DNA of 59,813 nucleotides, taken from an uncultured Saprospiraceae bacterium (GTDB lineage Bacteria; Bacteroidota; Bacteroidia; Chitinophagales; Saprospiraceae). The position numbers and the translations under genes are program-made. The notes below the pieces were generated by a model. The model was not told where the DNA came from. It was given only the letters and a program-made list of their open reading frames with translations, and did no database searches. Positions within the stretch are counted from its first letter, which is position 1. Every line of letters starts with the position of its first letter. Of the stretch, positions 1 through 8,522 are shown piece by piece. The stretch covers positions 1 through 59,813 of the forward strand of contig CALGLU010000038.1 in NCBI GenBank assembly GCA_937959275.1, written 5' to 3'.

Positions 1-138
1 CGCTAGCATTGGGCTATTCGATATGTATGCTTATTATTGTTCAAAATTAATGAAACCGCCCAGTACGTAAGGCGTACGCTGGGTGGTGTGAGAGGACGAA
101 ACGACCAATTTTATTATTGCTCGTTTCTCCTACTCGAT
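1..138 (+). mobile_element. Group II intron, 3' end only (domains V and VI)
   Basis: Bases 55-87 fold into a 33-nt domain V hairpin. The 5' strand carries a CGC triad at 57-59 whose middle G pairs as a G-U wobble with T84, and a two-base bulge (C77, G78) sits on the 3' strand, as in domain V. Bases 90-135 fold into domain VI (7-bp stem 98-104/121-127, then 90-96/128-135) with a bulged A132 as branch point. A132 is the seventh base from an AT at 137-138, which is where a group II intron would end. The rest of the intron and any reverse transcriptase would lie left of the window. The CGC triad resembles class C and related bacterial introns; the exact class is not decided here. The predicted 3' end lies about 32 bp from the stop of the convergent cyclase gene. 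Confidence 0.75.
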
Positions 139-169
139 TTAATTCCTTTAGTATGGCATGGATTCAAAA

Positions 170-931
170 TTAATCGACTAGGGCGACAACGCGGGCAGGC
201 GCAGCAGAAGCACCTACGATTTTCATTGGAAAGACACATACTTTAAATCCCGTCATTGGCAACGCCGCCAAGTTGGTCAATTGTTCTATATGGCAATACT
301 CCTTACGAGTACCCACTAAATGCGCCTCCCAAAACAGTTCATCATTCTTCGTTTCCTTCGCTTTCTTAATTTGGTATGGCAATGGCAAATCCCAGCCCCA
401 CTGATCAATACCCATCACTTTAATTCCTTTATCGATAAGCCATTCAGTCGCCTCTGCTGACATGCCAGTCCCATGCGTGAAAAATCGCTTGGTCCCCATA
501 TCTTTATCCCGATCAGTTCGTATCAACACAATCATCCCAGCCTGCAGCTCAAGCTTGTTTTTGTCTACAAAAGATTCTAAGTCTTTTTTGGTAATCGGAT
601 CAAAATCCTCTTTATGGCTCATATCTATAACCATGCCTTCCCCATAGCACCACTCCAATGGAATCTCATCAATTGTCTTGGCAGGCTTGCCTTCACATGT
701 TGGTCCATAATGCCAGGGCGCATCTATGTGAGTCGTTGAATGAACTCCCATCTGCTGAATCGTATCATCTGCCCAGCCAATAAAGTTTTTGGGAAATAAT
801 TTCCTTGGTAATCCCAACAGCCGCAATAGCCAGGTCGCTTTTCGATGTGGTTTATGTTTGATTTTCACCCGCATAAATTTGGGCTCACCAGGATTATATT
901 GGATTGGCTTCGTTAGGTCTATGATTGTCAT
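170..931 (-). CDS. Cyclase family protein (kynurenine formamidase-like metal hydrolase)
   Basis: A 253-residue cytoplasmic protein of the cyclase/kynurenine formamidase-like family (PF04199). Members are metal-dependent amidohydrolases acting on formylkynurenine, isatin or related amides. The family metal site is visible as HSTTHIDAPWHYG, with H64, H68, D70 and H74, and the later GTGMS and GIDQWGWD stretches fit the fold. Length is slightly above the usual 210-250. The start abuts the DoxX stop with no gap, so the two are almost certainly co-transcribed, DoxX first. No kynurenine pathway genes are nearby, so the substrate is open; isatin hydrolase-like or another cyclic amide activity is equally possible. 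Family assignment is firm, specific function is not. Confidence 0.85.
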   Translation of the reverse strand: MTIIDLTKPIQYNPGEPKFMRVKIKHKPHRKATWLLRLLGLPRKLFPKNFIGWADDTIQQMGVHSTTHIDAPWHYGPTCEGKPAKTIDEIPLEWCYGEGMVIDMSHKEDFDPITKKDLESFVDKNKLELQAGMIVLIRTDRDKDMGTKRFFTHGTGMSAEATEWLIDKGIKVMGIDQWGWDLPLPYQIKKAKETKNDELFWEAHLVGTRKEYCHIEQLTNLAALPMTGFKVCVFPMKIVGASAAPARVVALVD

Positions 932-1354
932 CTAAGTTTGCTTAGGCTTAGCCAATACGTGATCTAAGGAAAATCGTCCGCTCCCCATTAAAAACAAGGC
1001 TAAGTAGATCACAAAGTAGAGTAGGGGAAACTCCTGTTTACCAAACGGATCGCCGCTATGGACAATAAATGCCGCCACAAGCATAGTAAACATGAGCGGT
1101 AAAGACATGATTCTGGTGCCTAGACCAAACACAATCAACAAGGCTCCAAAAAATTCAGCGCCAACCGTCAGTATTAAGGATAGCGAAGGACCAAGCCCAA
1201 GCGGATCTCCAAACTTGAAGTCTCCAGCTAAGATCTTTTGCAACTTAGGTAATCCATGAGTTAACATGAATCCACCACCTATCAATCGTAAGGCTAATAA
1301 GGCAATATCTGCTCTGTTTATATCAATGGCAGTTGACATCCATTTTTTCAACAT
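932..1354 (-). CDS. DoxX family membrane protein
   Basis: A 140-residue inner-membrane protein with about four hydrophobic segments. It shows the DoxX pattern: RLIGGGFMLTHGLPKL near residue 27, then a hydrophobic GAEFFGALLIVFGLGTR segment and a final membrane span ending in GSGRFSLDH. DoxX relatives are small four-helix proteins linked to quinone or redox chemistry, but most have no defined role. It is the first gene of a two-gene unit with the downstream cyclase, the two coding regions abutting exactly. This pairing suggests a shared small-molecule or redox task, which is inference only. The start at 1354 gives a short basic/polar N-terminus before helix 1, as expected. Confidence 0.85.
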   Translation of the reverse strand: MLKKWMSTAIDINRADIALLALRLIGGGFMLTHGLPKLQKILAGDFKFGDPLGLGPSLSLILTVGAEFFGALLIVFGLGTRIMSLPLMFTMLVAAFIVHSGDPFGKQEFPLLYFVIYLALFLMGSGRFSLDHVLAKPKQT

Positions 1355-1456
1355 ATCGAAATGATTTAGAAGTAAAATAGGAAAAACTGATCGAATTACT
1401 GAAACAAAGAGCCTAAACGATATGATTCACAAAGTCACTTTAAGAAGTTATGCTGA

Positions 1457-3064
1457 TTAATAGGCAACTAACAGTTTTTGAGATTGAACATCATCACGAA
1501 CAGCGATCGTGACAAAATGAAGCCCAGGCACAAGTTTGAGATTGTCAAGTTCAATGAAGCGCTCTCCGAAAAGGGGAGGTGCTATTGGACTATAATAGAC
1601 GAGTTGACCAGCCGTGTTATGAATCAATAATTCATGTTCGATTAAAAAAGGCGTATTGAGGTTTAACTGGACGGATGAAATTCCTGTTGGATTCTGCATC
1701 TGAAACGAAAATGTTTCTTGTGGCTCAGCTGCGCAGAAAGGCCGTAGACCTATCATACTTTGAAAGATATTGAGTCTGCCAGCACTCACTGTTTTACCAT
1801 CCAAACTTGATTTGGAGTCTGTATTTTCAAGGATGAGCTTTTTGATTTCAAGGGCTGCTTCTCCTGGACTGTTATCTACCATAGATTCAAAGTCATCACA
1901 GATGACACTGTACATGAGTGAGATAGCACCACTAACGTGTGGAGCCGCCGCTGATGTGCCTCCAAATGTATCATATTGATTATCGAGTCGTGTCGATATC
2001 GATCCTTGCCCAGGCGCTGCTAAATCCACATTCTCTGATCCAAAACCTGCATTGCTAAACAATTCATCAGTATCAACAGCAGTGTTCGTGACGATGATCA
2101 AATACGGACTGCTACAAAGTGCTGGTAGATCACCAATCACATCAATATTATCATCTCTGTTAGGCGGAGCAGACACACTCAAGACACCTTGCTCGCCAAG
2201 TGCATTATACGTTTGGCACATGATCGGTTGGTCTTCTTCAAAGGCAGCTGGAAATCCTGCAGAAAAATTAGCAGCGACAACAAATGCTCCTTCTTCACCA
2301 TTCGATTCATTAAATAATTGACGTTGGTTCTTGACGTAGTTGTTAGCCTCTATTAATTCAGATACAAAGCCTACGTTGCTGATGAGCATTAATTTGACAT
2401 CCCAATTGACCCCTGTGATGCCTTTCCCATTATCTCCTCGTGCTCCGACAATCCCTGCAACCCCAGTCCCATGTGATTTAAGGACGTGATTATCATCACC
2501 AGTTCGAACATTCAAACCAAAATAATCATCAATATGCCCATTGCTGTCGTCATCAATCCCATTACCTGCTATCTCTCCATCGTTAAACCATAAATTTTCA
2601 ACTAAGTCCTCGTGCTCTGGAAAGAAGCCATCATCTAAAACCGCCACTACTATTTCTTTACCGCCAGTTGTGCTTCCACCCACAGAAAAATCCCATGCTT
2701 TTTCGCAATCGACAAGTGTCAAATGACGCTGCAATGAATAATCAGGATCATTAGGCGTGCGCCGATATTCAACAGCTGCATCATCATAGATATCAATGAC
2801 ATTAGGTATTGCCGATAAGACAGATCTAAGATTTGATTTTTTAGTGTGCTTTTGAGTGATCCAAACGCGATAGACGACTTGATCCATAATTAATTTAACA
2901 TCAAGCTGATCCGATGACAAATGAAGTGTGCTTTTGATTTGTGCCTCGAGTTGAGCTTGATCGCCATTAAATTCAAGTATATATCTATCAGTTGGCTGTT
3001 GTACAGATTTAGTAAAGGATAGCCCAATCGCTATTGCCAGACCAATTAAAACTAATAACCTCAT
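1457..3064 (-). CDS. Secreted S8 (subtilisin-like) serine peptidase with T9SS C-terminus
   Basis: A 535-residue exported protease. Residues 1-20 form a signal peptide. The subtilisin catalytic triad is visible as D144 (VAVLDDGFF), H198 (SHGTGVAGIVG) and S371 (GGTSAAAPHVSGA). N302, in SAPPN, is the probable oxyanion asparagine. Residues ~25-100 resemble an inhibitor I9-like propeptide. The last ~85 residues (from about GISSVQLNLN) form a beta-sandwich of the T9SS type A sorting kind, including HELLIHNTAGQLVYY and a terminal KLLVAY, so export through the outer membrane by T9SS is expected. It stands alone on the minus strand; flanking gaps of 102 and 145 bp separate it from its neighbours. The family is clear; the physiological substrate is unknown. 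Confidence 0.9.
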   Translation of the reverse strand: MRLLVLIGLAIAIGLSFTKSVQQPTDRYILEFNGDQAQLEAQIKSTLHLSSDQLDVKLIMDQVVYRVWITQKHTKKSNLRSVLSAIPNVIDIYDDAAVEYRRTPNDPDYSLQRHLTLVDCEKAWDFSVGGSTTGGKEIVVAVLDDGFFPEHEDLVENLWFNDGEIAGNGIDDDSNGHIDDYFGLNVRTGDDNHVLKSHGTGVAGIVGARGDNGKGITGVNWDVKLMLISNVGFVSELIEANNYVKNQRQLFNESNGEEGAFVVAANFSAGFPAAFEEDQPIMCQTYNALGEQGVLSVSAPPNRDDNIDVIGDLPALCSSPYLIIVTNTAVDTDELFSNAGFGSENVDLAAPGQGSISTRLDNQYDTFGGTSAAAPHVSGAISLMYSVICDDFESMVDNSPGEAALEIKKLILENTDSKSSLDGKTVSAGRLNIFQSMIGLRPFCAAEPQETFSFQMQNPTGISSVQLNLNTPFLIEHELLIHNTAGQLVYYSPIAPPLFGERFIELDNLKLVPGLHFVTIAVRDDVQSQKLLVAY

Positions 3065-3209
3065 ATATCAATTATATATAATATAAAATTACTCCAATAA
3101 ATCGTTTTCTAAACTTTTTTGCACTTCTATAACGATTCACTTTTCATTTTATGCGAAGAAGGGATTGAGGAGGACAATTTTGGCAAAGTAAACTGTCTTG
3201 TAGGATTTA

Positions 3210-3815
3210 TTATCCTTTGTTAAAGTCTTTTTCTCCGGCTAGGATAGCTAGATTTAGATTATTTTCAGGAGGCGGGATCGGACAATTAAAGCCATCAGAA
3301 TAGGCACAATAGGGGTTAAATGCTTTATTAAAATCAAGTGTGATATGACCATCTGCTATCTCAGATTCGTCTATATAGATATATCGGCCTCCACCATAAG
3401 TTGATTCTCCAGTTGTCAAATCCATAAACATTAAGAACAGTTTATTCCGATACATTGGTAGGCGCATGCTTTTGACATTTTTATGCGCGGTCAACGTGTA
3501 AGGCTTACCATCAACATCAAAAGTCAAGGTGGCATATTCAATAAATTCTTGCTGTTTCCCAGAATAAGTTGAAATTTGAATTGTTTCATCAGGCTGTAGT
3601 ATGTCTATTTTTGCTAGCAATTTAAACTGCTCATTTGGCCTAAAGAATACTAAGCCTTTTGCCGCTTCGGCCGTCAAGGGAGAATCGTTAGCCGTCAAAT
3701 TTTTGATTTGAGTGTCTCTATATTCCTGGACTTCGCTAATGAATGATTCATTGACAGGTACTTGACTTTTACAAGCGATAAAGAGGGCGAAGAGTAGTAA
3801 GATATTAAGGCGCAT
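3210..3815 (-). CDS. DUF1684 family lipoprotein
   Basis: A 201-residue predicted lipoprotein. The N-terminus ends in the lipobox-like ALFIAC, with lipidation expected at C15. The DUF1684 signature is plain: LTTGESTYGGGRYI, then LDFNKAFNPYCAYSDGF and CPIPPPENNLNLAILAGE. This family is widespread and has no established biochemical role. The gene starts inside the 3' end of the upstream gene (11-bp overlap, different frame), so translation is probably coupled to the propeller protein encoded just before it. It probably sits in the inner leaflet of the outer membrane or the periplasmic face of the inner membrane. Confidence 0.85.
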   Translation of the reverse strand: MRLNILLLFALFIACKSQVPVNESFISEVQEYRDTQIKNLTANDSPLTAEAAKGLVFFRPNEQFKLLAKIDILQPDETIQISTYSGKQQEFIEYATLTFDVDGKPYTLTAHKNVKSMRLPMYRNKLFLMFMDLTTGESTYGGGRYIYIDESEIADGHITLDFNKAFNPYCAYSDGFNCPIPPPENNLNLAILAGEKDFNKG

Positions 3816-4680
3816 TGACGATGATGATTTTATTTCTTCGAATACTTAATCGACTTAGATTGTTTAGGCCTAATGGGCTTAAGTCTGCAACTTGTATCCA
3901 AGTCGTCCCTTCATCAGGATCTAGCATATATAGCTGGCTGCCTGATGTCATGATGATAGAGCCATTACCGAGCATGGCCATATCTTCAGAGCCAGGTACT
4001 GTCTTGGCGATGATTTCTGATTCACTAGTCAAGGGGTCATAGACTTTTATATACCAAGTTTCGGGTGTTGTCTTTTGAACATAGTATAACATACCAGCTT
4101 TGCTGATCAACGCTCTACCCGGATTATTAGAAATGAACTTCCTGGTTCCGTCTATGAGATTATGGACGACTAATTTGTGCGGATCACCGACAAGAAAGGT
4201 AGCCAATTCAGAGCCATTGATCCAACTGTGGTACCCGACAGTATTTTCATCGGGCAATGCGAGTTTGCCTTTATGGCTTTGGTTAATCGGATACTTCCAT
4301 AAGATTTGATTTACATCCCCGCCGAGTACCTCTCTGATCACAGAAAATTCTCTCCGATTGGGTAGGAGAGTGGGCGAGTATTCTCCTTGGTTCGTGGATG
4401 TCACTCGTGTCAGTTTTTGTAGTCTAGGATTTAATTTGATGACATCCGTTTGAGCAGGGTCATAATGATTAGAGCTGATTAGGATTTCATCATTGCTGAT
4501 AAATGAGGGTTGATTATTATAGCCCTCAGGATTAAATGCTGTTAGGAATTGCCCTTTCGACAGTAACAATTTCTCATTTGATATTTTAAAATTAAAGAGA
4601 TAGATATTTGTGTTTGGTAGCTGTGCATGAACATTGATTATCGTGAATGTCAGGACAAAAAGAGCTATGAGATGTTTCAT
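3805..4680 (-). CDS. Secreted beta-propeller-like (TolB/WD40-like) protein
   Basis: A 291-residue protein with a signal peptide (hydrophobic LIALFVLTFTIINVHA, cleavage expected before Q20). The mature part has repeated short beta-rich units, such as QPSFISNDEILISS, EYSPTLLPNRREFSVI and GYHSWINGSELATFLV. The spacing is like TolB/WD40-type periplasmic propellers that read out stored values. No catalytic motif is visible. The 3' end overlaps the DUF1684 lipoprotein by 11 bp, so the two form an operon and may work together in the periplasm. The propeller call rests on repeat pattern alone; a non-propeller all-beta fold remains possible. Confidence 0.65.
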   Translation of the reverse strand: MKHLIALFVLTFTIINVHAQLPNTNIYLFNFKISNEKLLLSKGQFLTAFNPEGYNNQPSFISNDEILISSNHYDPAQTDVIKLNPRLQKLTRVTSTNQGEYSPTLLPNRREFSVIREVLGGDVNQILWKYPINQSHKGKLALPDENTVGYHSWINGSELATFLVGDPHKLVVHNLIDGTRKFISNNPGRALISKAGMLYYVQKTTPETWYIKVYDPLTSESEIIAKTVPGSEDMAMLGNGSIIMTSGSQLYMLDPDEGTTWIQVADLSPLGLNNLSRLSIRRNKIIIVNAP

Positions 4681-5043
4681 GATTGAATAGTTACAGTGAT
4701 ATAGATACTCATAACAAATGACATTTGATAATCATTCCATTATAAACCCATAATTAAAGGATGAATAACAAATTGCACAAAAGGCATTATTTCAATATGC
4801 TAGGTTCGCCCTATGATTCCTAAATGGATAGCAGCGCGGATATCCTTTAGGAATTTAAGGCGCGTGGCAGCAAATTTGATTATAAGCAAATGCAATTTAT
4901 TATAAACCCATATTAAATAGGATGTTTAAAAACGATTACTCGCTAACTGTCTACGGTTAATCATTATTCAATAACAATTAAAGAAGCATGGTCGGTTCAC
5001 AGCGGAAGGCTTTCAACCTTTGTATCATAAATATCCTCAAATT
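4681..5043. other. Divergent intergenic region with imperfect hairpin
   Basis: No gene is seen here. Arms 4816-4824 and 4846-4854 are exact inverted complements, extended inward by 4826-4830/4841-4845 with one bulged base and a 10-base loop. The 12-base word TATAAACCCATA occurs at 4741-4752 and again at 4901-4912, bracketing the hairpin. This could be a small degenerate palindromic repeat element. Promoters for the two divergent flanking genes must lie here, but I see no good TTG/TAnnTTTG pair. Confidence 0.5.
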
Positions 5044-6375
5044 ATGATAAGCTTGAAACCAAGTCGACTAGGTCAAATGAAACTCTTTATTAAAATAGGA
5101 TTTATCCTGTTTTTAATTTTGCTATTGATGATACCGAATGCGATGATCCGAAATCTTGTCAATGAGCGGCAAGGTCTAGAATACCAAACTCAACATGAAA
5201 TAGCAGCGAGTTGGGGGCCAAGTCAAAAAATGATGGGTCCAGTACTAAGTATCCCCTTTACTCGGACGCTTACTAAAGATAATGCTGTGACTACGTTTGA
5301 TTATACGCTTAGAGTGCTACCAAAGGTTTTAGATTTAGATGTCAATTTAACAACAGAAGAACGAAAGAAAAGTATTTATAAGGCCATTTTGTATACTGCT
5401 AGTCATATACTCAGTGGTACATTTGAATTGCCAGATGAATCAGACTTTGGGAAAAACGTAGCAACAATACACTGGAATGCAGCTACGATTGATATGGGAT
5501 TTAGCTCATCTGCAAGCTTGGCACATCTGGTCGAATTCGAATGGGGAGGTACCATGTACAAGATGGAATCAGGTGCATCGGATAGTCAAATCTTTCAATC
5601 GGGGATACATACTGATATTCAAATAAATCCTGAAAAGAAAAGCTATTCATTCCAATCTGAGATCGGCATACACGGTAGTGAAGCGATCCAATATTTGCCG
5701 CTTGCCAGCAATACCTCCATTCGTATGACCAGTGACTGGAGCTCTCCTGGATTTATTGGTTTGCCCTTACCAACAACTAGAGATATTTCTGAGACAGGGT
5801 TTACGGCAAACTGGAACTTAACGGAGTACAATAGGTCATTCAAAGATACTTGGGAGAATAACGAAATCATGCTTGATCATAAAAGTGAATCCTTTGGTGT
5901 CGATCTCGTACAAATGATTGGGCATTATCAAAAAAATATGCGGAGTGCCAAATATGCTTTATTGATTATTAGTCTCAGCTTCCTCGTCTTTTTCTTTTTT
6001 GAAATGCTGAAAGGAAATAGAATCCATCCCGTACAGTATATTTTTGTGGGCTTGGCGCTTTCTGTTTTTTACACCTTACTACTTTCTATTTCTGAACATC
6101 TTGGCTTTGACATTGCCTATGCCATTGCAGCGGTTTCTGTTGTTGGCTTGGTGAGTTGGTACAGTCGTTTTATTCTGAAACAAGGAGGGAGTGTCATGAT
6201 CTTGACGCTCGTACTAGGCGGCTTATACTCCTATATTTATATACTTCTTCAAATGGAAGAATTTGCTTTGTTAGTTGGCAGTATAGGCTTGTTTTTTGTG
6301 CTGGCGATTGCTATGTATCTAAGTCGACATATGGATTGGTATAGCCTTGGGGCTTTGGGGAATGAAGGGGAATGA
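5044..6375 (+). CDS. creD: CreD family inner membrane protein
   Basis: A 443-residue membrane protein of the CreD (cell envelope integrity) family. An N-terminal helix (MKLFIKIGFILFLILLLMIP) is followed by the family motif ASWGPSQKMMGPVLSIPF, a large periplasmic domain of about 270 residues, and five or six closely packed C-terminal helices from KYALLIISLSFLVFFFFEML onward. CreD in Proteobacteria is controlled by CreBC and affects envelope stress and colicin tolerance; its molecular activity is not known. I chose ATG 5044 over the longer TTG start at 5020; ATG 5077 is another option. It stands alone, convergent with signal peptidase I. No ArsR or CreBC-type regulator is adjacent. Confidence 0.85.
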   Translation: MISLKPSRLGQMKLFIKIGFILFLILLLMIPNAMIRNLVNERQGLEYQTQHEIAASWGPSQKMMGPVLSIPFTRTLTKDNAVTTFDYTLRVLPKVLDLDVNLTTEERKKSIYKAILYTASHILSGTFELPDESDFGKNVATIHWNAATIDMGFSSSASLAHLVEFEWGGTMYKMESGASDSQIFQSGIHTDIQINPEKKSYSFQSEIGIHGSEAIQYLPLASNTSIRMTSDWSSPGFIGLPLPTTRDISETGFTANWNLTEYNRSFKDTWENNEIMLDHKSESFGVDLVQMIGHYQKNMRSAKYALLIISLSFLVFFFFEMLKGNRIHPVQYIFVGLALSVFYTLLLSISEHLGFDIAYAIAAVSVVGLVSWYSRFILKQGGSVMILTLVLGGLYSYIYILLQMEEFALLVGSIGLFFVLAIAMYLSRHMDWYSLGALGNEGE

Positions 6376-6399
6376 AAGGAATGAATTTCGCATTAATTT

Positions 6400-6423
6400 G
6401 CTGTTGGTTCGGAGACCAACAGC
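6400..6423. terminator. Hairpin between convergent creD and lepB
   Basis: A perfect 9-bp stem (6400-6408 with 6415-6423) and a 6-base loop lie 24 bp after the creD stop. Neither side has a clear T run, so it may be a weak bidirectional terminator or an RNA-stabilising hairpin. Confidence 0.45.
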
Positions 6424-6437
6424 GGCGATGTTTTACA

Positions 6438-6480
6438 AATCACCAATTACCAATCCACCAATCACCAATTACTAATCCAC
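6438..6480. repeat. Two tandem 21-22 bp A/C-rich repeats
   Basis: The 21-base unit AATCACCAATTACCAATCCA (plus C) at 6438-6458 recurs at 6460-6480 with a single C/T change and a one-base spacer. Further degenerate copies (AACCACTAACC...) run up to the lepB stop. It lies in the convergent intergenic space and has no coding potential. Confidence 0.7.
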
Positions 6481-6493
6481 AAACCACTAACCC

Positions 6494-8074
6494 CTAATCA
6501 TTCGCCGACTTAAATATCCGATCCCAATTAATGCCATTTCTAATATTGCCACCTTTTGTCGAAAACCAAATGATCAATGGGCGACCTACGATATGATCAT
6601 GAGGCACAAAACCCCACATCCTTGAATCTTCAGAATTATGCCGGTTATCTCCCATGGCCCAATAGTAATCTTGCTTGAATGTGTAGCTTGTCGCTTGCTC
6701 ACCATTGATAAAGTATTGACCATTTCGAATCTCCCAGTCATTGTTTTCATAGACATCGATGACTCTTCTATACAGGGCACTGTTTTTATCATTCAGCTGT
6801 ATGGTAGCACCTTTTTTAGGCATCCAGATAGGGCCGTAATTATCGACTGTCCAGCCAGGGAAAAGGCTAGCGTTGTGTGGAAATAGTCTACCTGGCGATG
6901 CCTGATTCACTATCGGTTGAACGCTAACTCCGCTACCTAGACTTTTTAATTTTTCGACTTGGCCATTATCTAAGAAATAACCTTGAGCCCATCTATCCGA
7001 ATTATCGATTTTCCATTCCTCTAATTTGGACTGATTGATACCAGACGGCAAGCGCACCTGATATTGAAATTGCATGTGCTCTGGATTTTCAGAAGCTTGG
7101 CCATTGATATGAATCTGGCGATTGATGATTTGTAATGAATCTCCAGGAAGTGCGACGCATCGTTTGATATAGTGATCTTTTTTGTCTATTGGTCTGGTGA
7201 TAAACTCGTTTTTTGCCATTTTTTGAGCCAGCTCTGGATCCCTTTGCGCAAACGCTGGATTCCGATTGACTTGCTCTACACTATACGGTCGCTCCGATGT
7301 TACATAAACACTATCACCGACTGGCCAATTGAATACAAAGGGTGAATTACGTTTTATATCGCGCAGCGCAGGCAAACGCGTGTAGGGTAGAGATGGGCTT
7401 TTTAGATAAGATTCTCTATTTAATATTGGTATTCTATTATGGAGGAGAGGTAACATAGCTACTGTCATCGGCATCCGCATACCATAGGATGTTTTACTTA
7501 CAAACAGGAAATCACCTACATTCAAACTGCCCTCCATTGAGGGAGTCGGGATAACATAAGCTTCGATCAGAAACATTCGAATAAAGGCTGCTGCGAAAAC
7601 AGCAAAGAAAATAGATTCAAACCATTCGCGAATGGCTGATTTTTTATAAGGGTCAGCCTCAACTAATTTTTTAAAGGTTCGCTCTTTACCAGCTTCCTTG
7701 GCTTCTAGTATTTTTTGTTGGTATTCTTTTTCAGCTGGAACTGTTGGGCCAATATATTTCGCTTCTTTATTTGTGCCCAGATAGCCTAGGAAAGCAGGTG
7801 CAAATACAGTGGCCGCAGCTGTATGTTTGAAGTCAAGCTTGCCAAACGATCGACCTAGGTCTACCATCATGCCAACGAATATGAAGATATTGACGATCGG
7901 AATGAATAACAGAAACGCATGCCAACGTGGTTTGCCAATAATATCGCAGACGTCCATAAAATTGACGACAGGGATTAAGCCATTCATTGCTGGTTTGCCA
8001 CATTTCGGAAAAACGAAATAGAAAGCAACACAGAGCAGAATATATGATAGAACCAAGAAAATAAGGATACTCAT
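6494..8074 (-). CDS. lepB: Signal peptidase I, with N-terminal DUF5684-like membrane domain
   Basis: A 526-residue type I signal peptidase, the inner-membrane serine protease that removes Sec and Tat signal peptides. The catalytic serine is S179 in IPTPSMEGSL and the general-base lysine is K304 in HYIKRCVALPGDS. The conserved MGDNRHNSEDSRMWGFVP box lies near residue 485. A membrane helix at about 153-170 precedes the catalytic serine. Residues 1-100 form an extra membrane domain with three hydrophobic segments and the pattern CGKPAMNGLIPVVNFMDVC, as in DUF5684 proteins; this fusion makes it much longer than E. coli LepB (324). A large insert sits between S179 and K304, usual for Bacteroidota. 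A near-consensus promoter lies directly upstream. It is the only lepB in the window. Confidence 0.93.
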   Translation of the reverse strand: MSILIFLVLSYILLCVAFYFVFPKCGKPAMNGLIPVVNFMDVCDIIGKPRWHAFLLFIPIVNIFIFVGMMVDLGRSFGKLDFKHTAAATVFAPAFLGYLGTNKEAKYIGPTVPAEKEYQQKILEAKEAGKERTFKKLVEADPYKKSAIREWFESIFFAVFAAAFIRMFLIEAYVIPTPSMEGSLNVGDFLFVSKTSYGMRMPMTVAMLPLLHNRIPILNRESYLKSPSLPYTRLPALRDIKRNSPFVFNWPVGDSVYVTSERPYSVEQVNRNPAFAQRDPELAQKMAKNEFITRPIDKKDHYIKRCVALPGDSLQIINRQIHINGQASENPEHMQFQYQVRLPSGINQSKLEEWKIDNSDRWAQGYFLDNGQVEKLKSLGSGVSVQPIVNQASPGRLFPHNASLFPGWTVDNYGPIWMPKKGATIQLNDKNSALYRRVIDVYENNDWEIRNGQYFINGEQATSYTFKQDYYWAMGDNRHNSEDSRMWGFVPHDHIVGRPLIIWFSTKGGNIRNGINWDRIFKSAND

Positions 8075-8097
8075 ATGTATTGATATTTAAACAAGCC

Positions 8098-8126
8098 CAA
8101 ATATAACAAAGACATCCTGTTATCAA
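8098..8126 (-). promoter_or_regulatory. Bacteroidota-type promoter for lepB
   Basis: Read on the minus strand, TTG (8126-8124), an 18-base spacer and TATATTTG (8105-8098) match the phylum's -33 TTG / -7 TAnnTTTG pattern. The start point would be near 8091, giving a leader of roughly 17 nt before the ATG at 8074. This is the best promoter match in the window. Confidence 0.6.
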
Positions 8127-8522
8127 CTTGTTAATTGGGATAAGGTCGATCAATGTTTATACTAACAGCCTGTTTTGGCTGATTAAAATAATTCCTAAAT
8201 CCTCAAAAACGGAGTATTCTTACGAAATCAAGCCAATATAGTGAGACTAGCATATTTCTAACAATGAGGAATATAGCTCAGTGGGAGTCGAGCTGTCTTA
8301 TCAGATAACAGAAAAACTAGGCCTGTCTGCGGGATTTGCGGTAGAAGTAGCCAGTAAGATCATATTAGCAGCTCCTTACTTATTCAGTTGGTGTTTTTGT
8401 TAAATTATAGCAAGTGGACATGTTACAATTAGTAAATTCTTATATTAGGCTGAAATTTATTCCTACCTAACCCGTACGATTAATTTCTGTAATTATTATT
8501 TATTAATTAAACATCTTTTATT
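8127..8522. other. Divergent intergenic region, no gene seen
   Basis: About 400 bp between lepB and the lipoprotein gene. A short stretch at 8268-8290 resembles a tRNA D-arm (TAGCTCAGTGGGAG), but no acceptor, anticodon or T-arm can be drawn, so it is not called. The 100 bp before 8523 are very AT-rich and presumably contain the promoter of the lipoprotein gene. Confidence 0.5.

Noticed and set aside
37-246. Open frame of 69 codons at the left edge
   Set aside because: It runs through the group II intron domains V/VI and into the cyclase gene on the other strand; no protein-like features.
5020-5043. TTG start for creD
   Set aside because: ATG 5044 follows closely and gives a normal CreD N-terminus.
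8264-8330. tRNA-like stretch (TAGCTCAGTGGGAG)
   Set aside because: It resembles a D-arm, but no acceptor, anticodon or T-arm pairs can be drawn around it.
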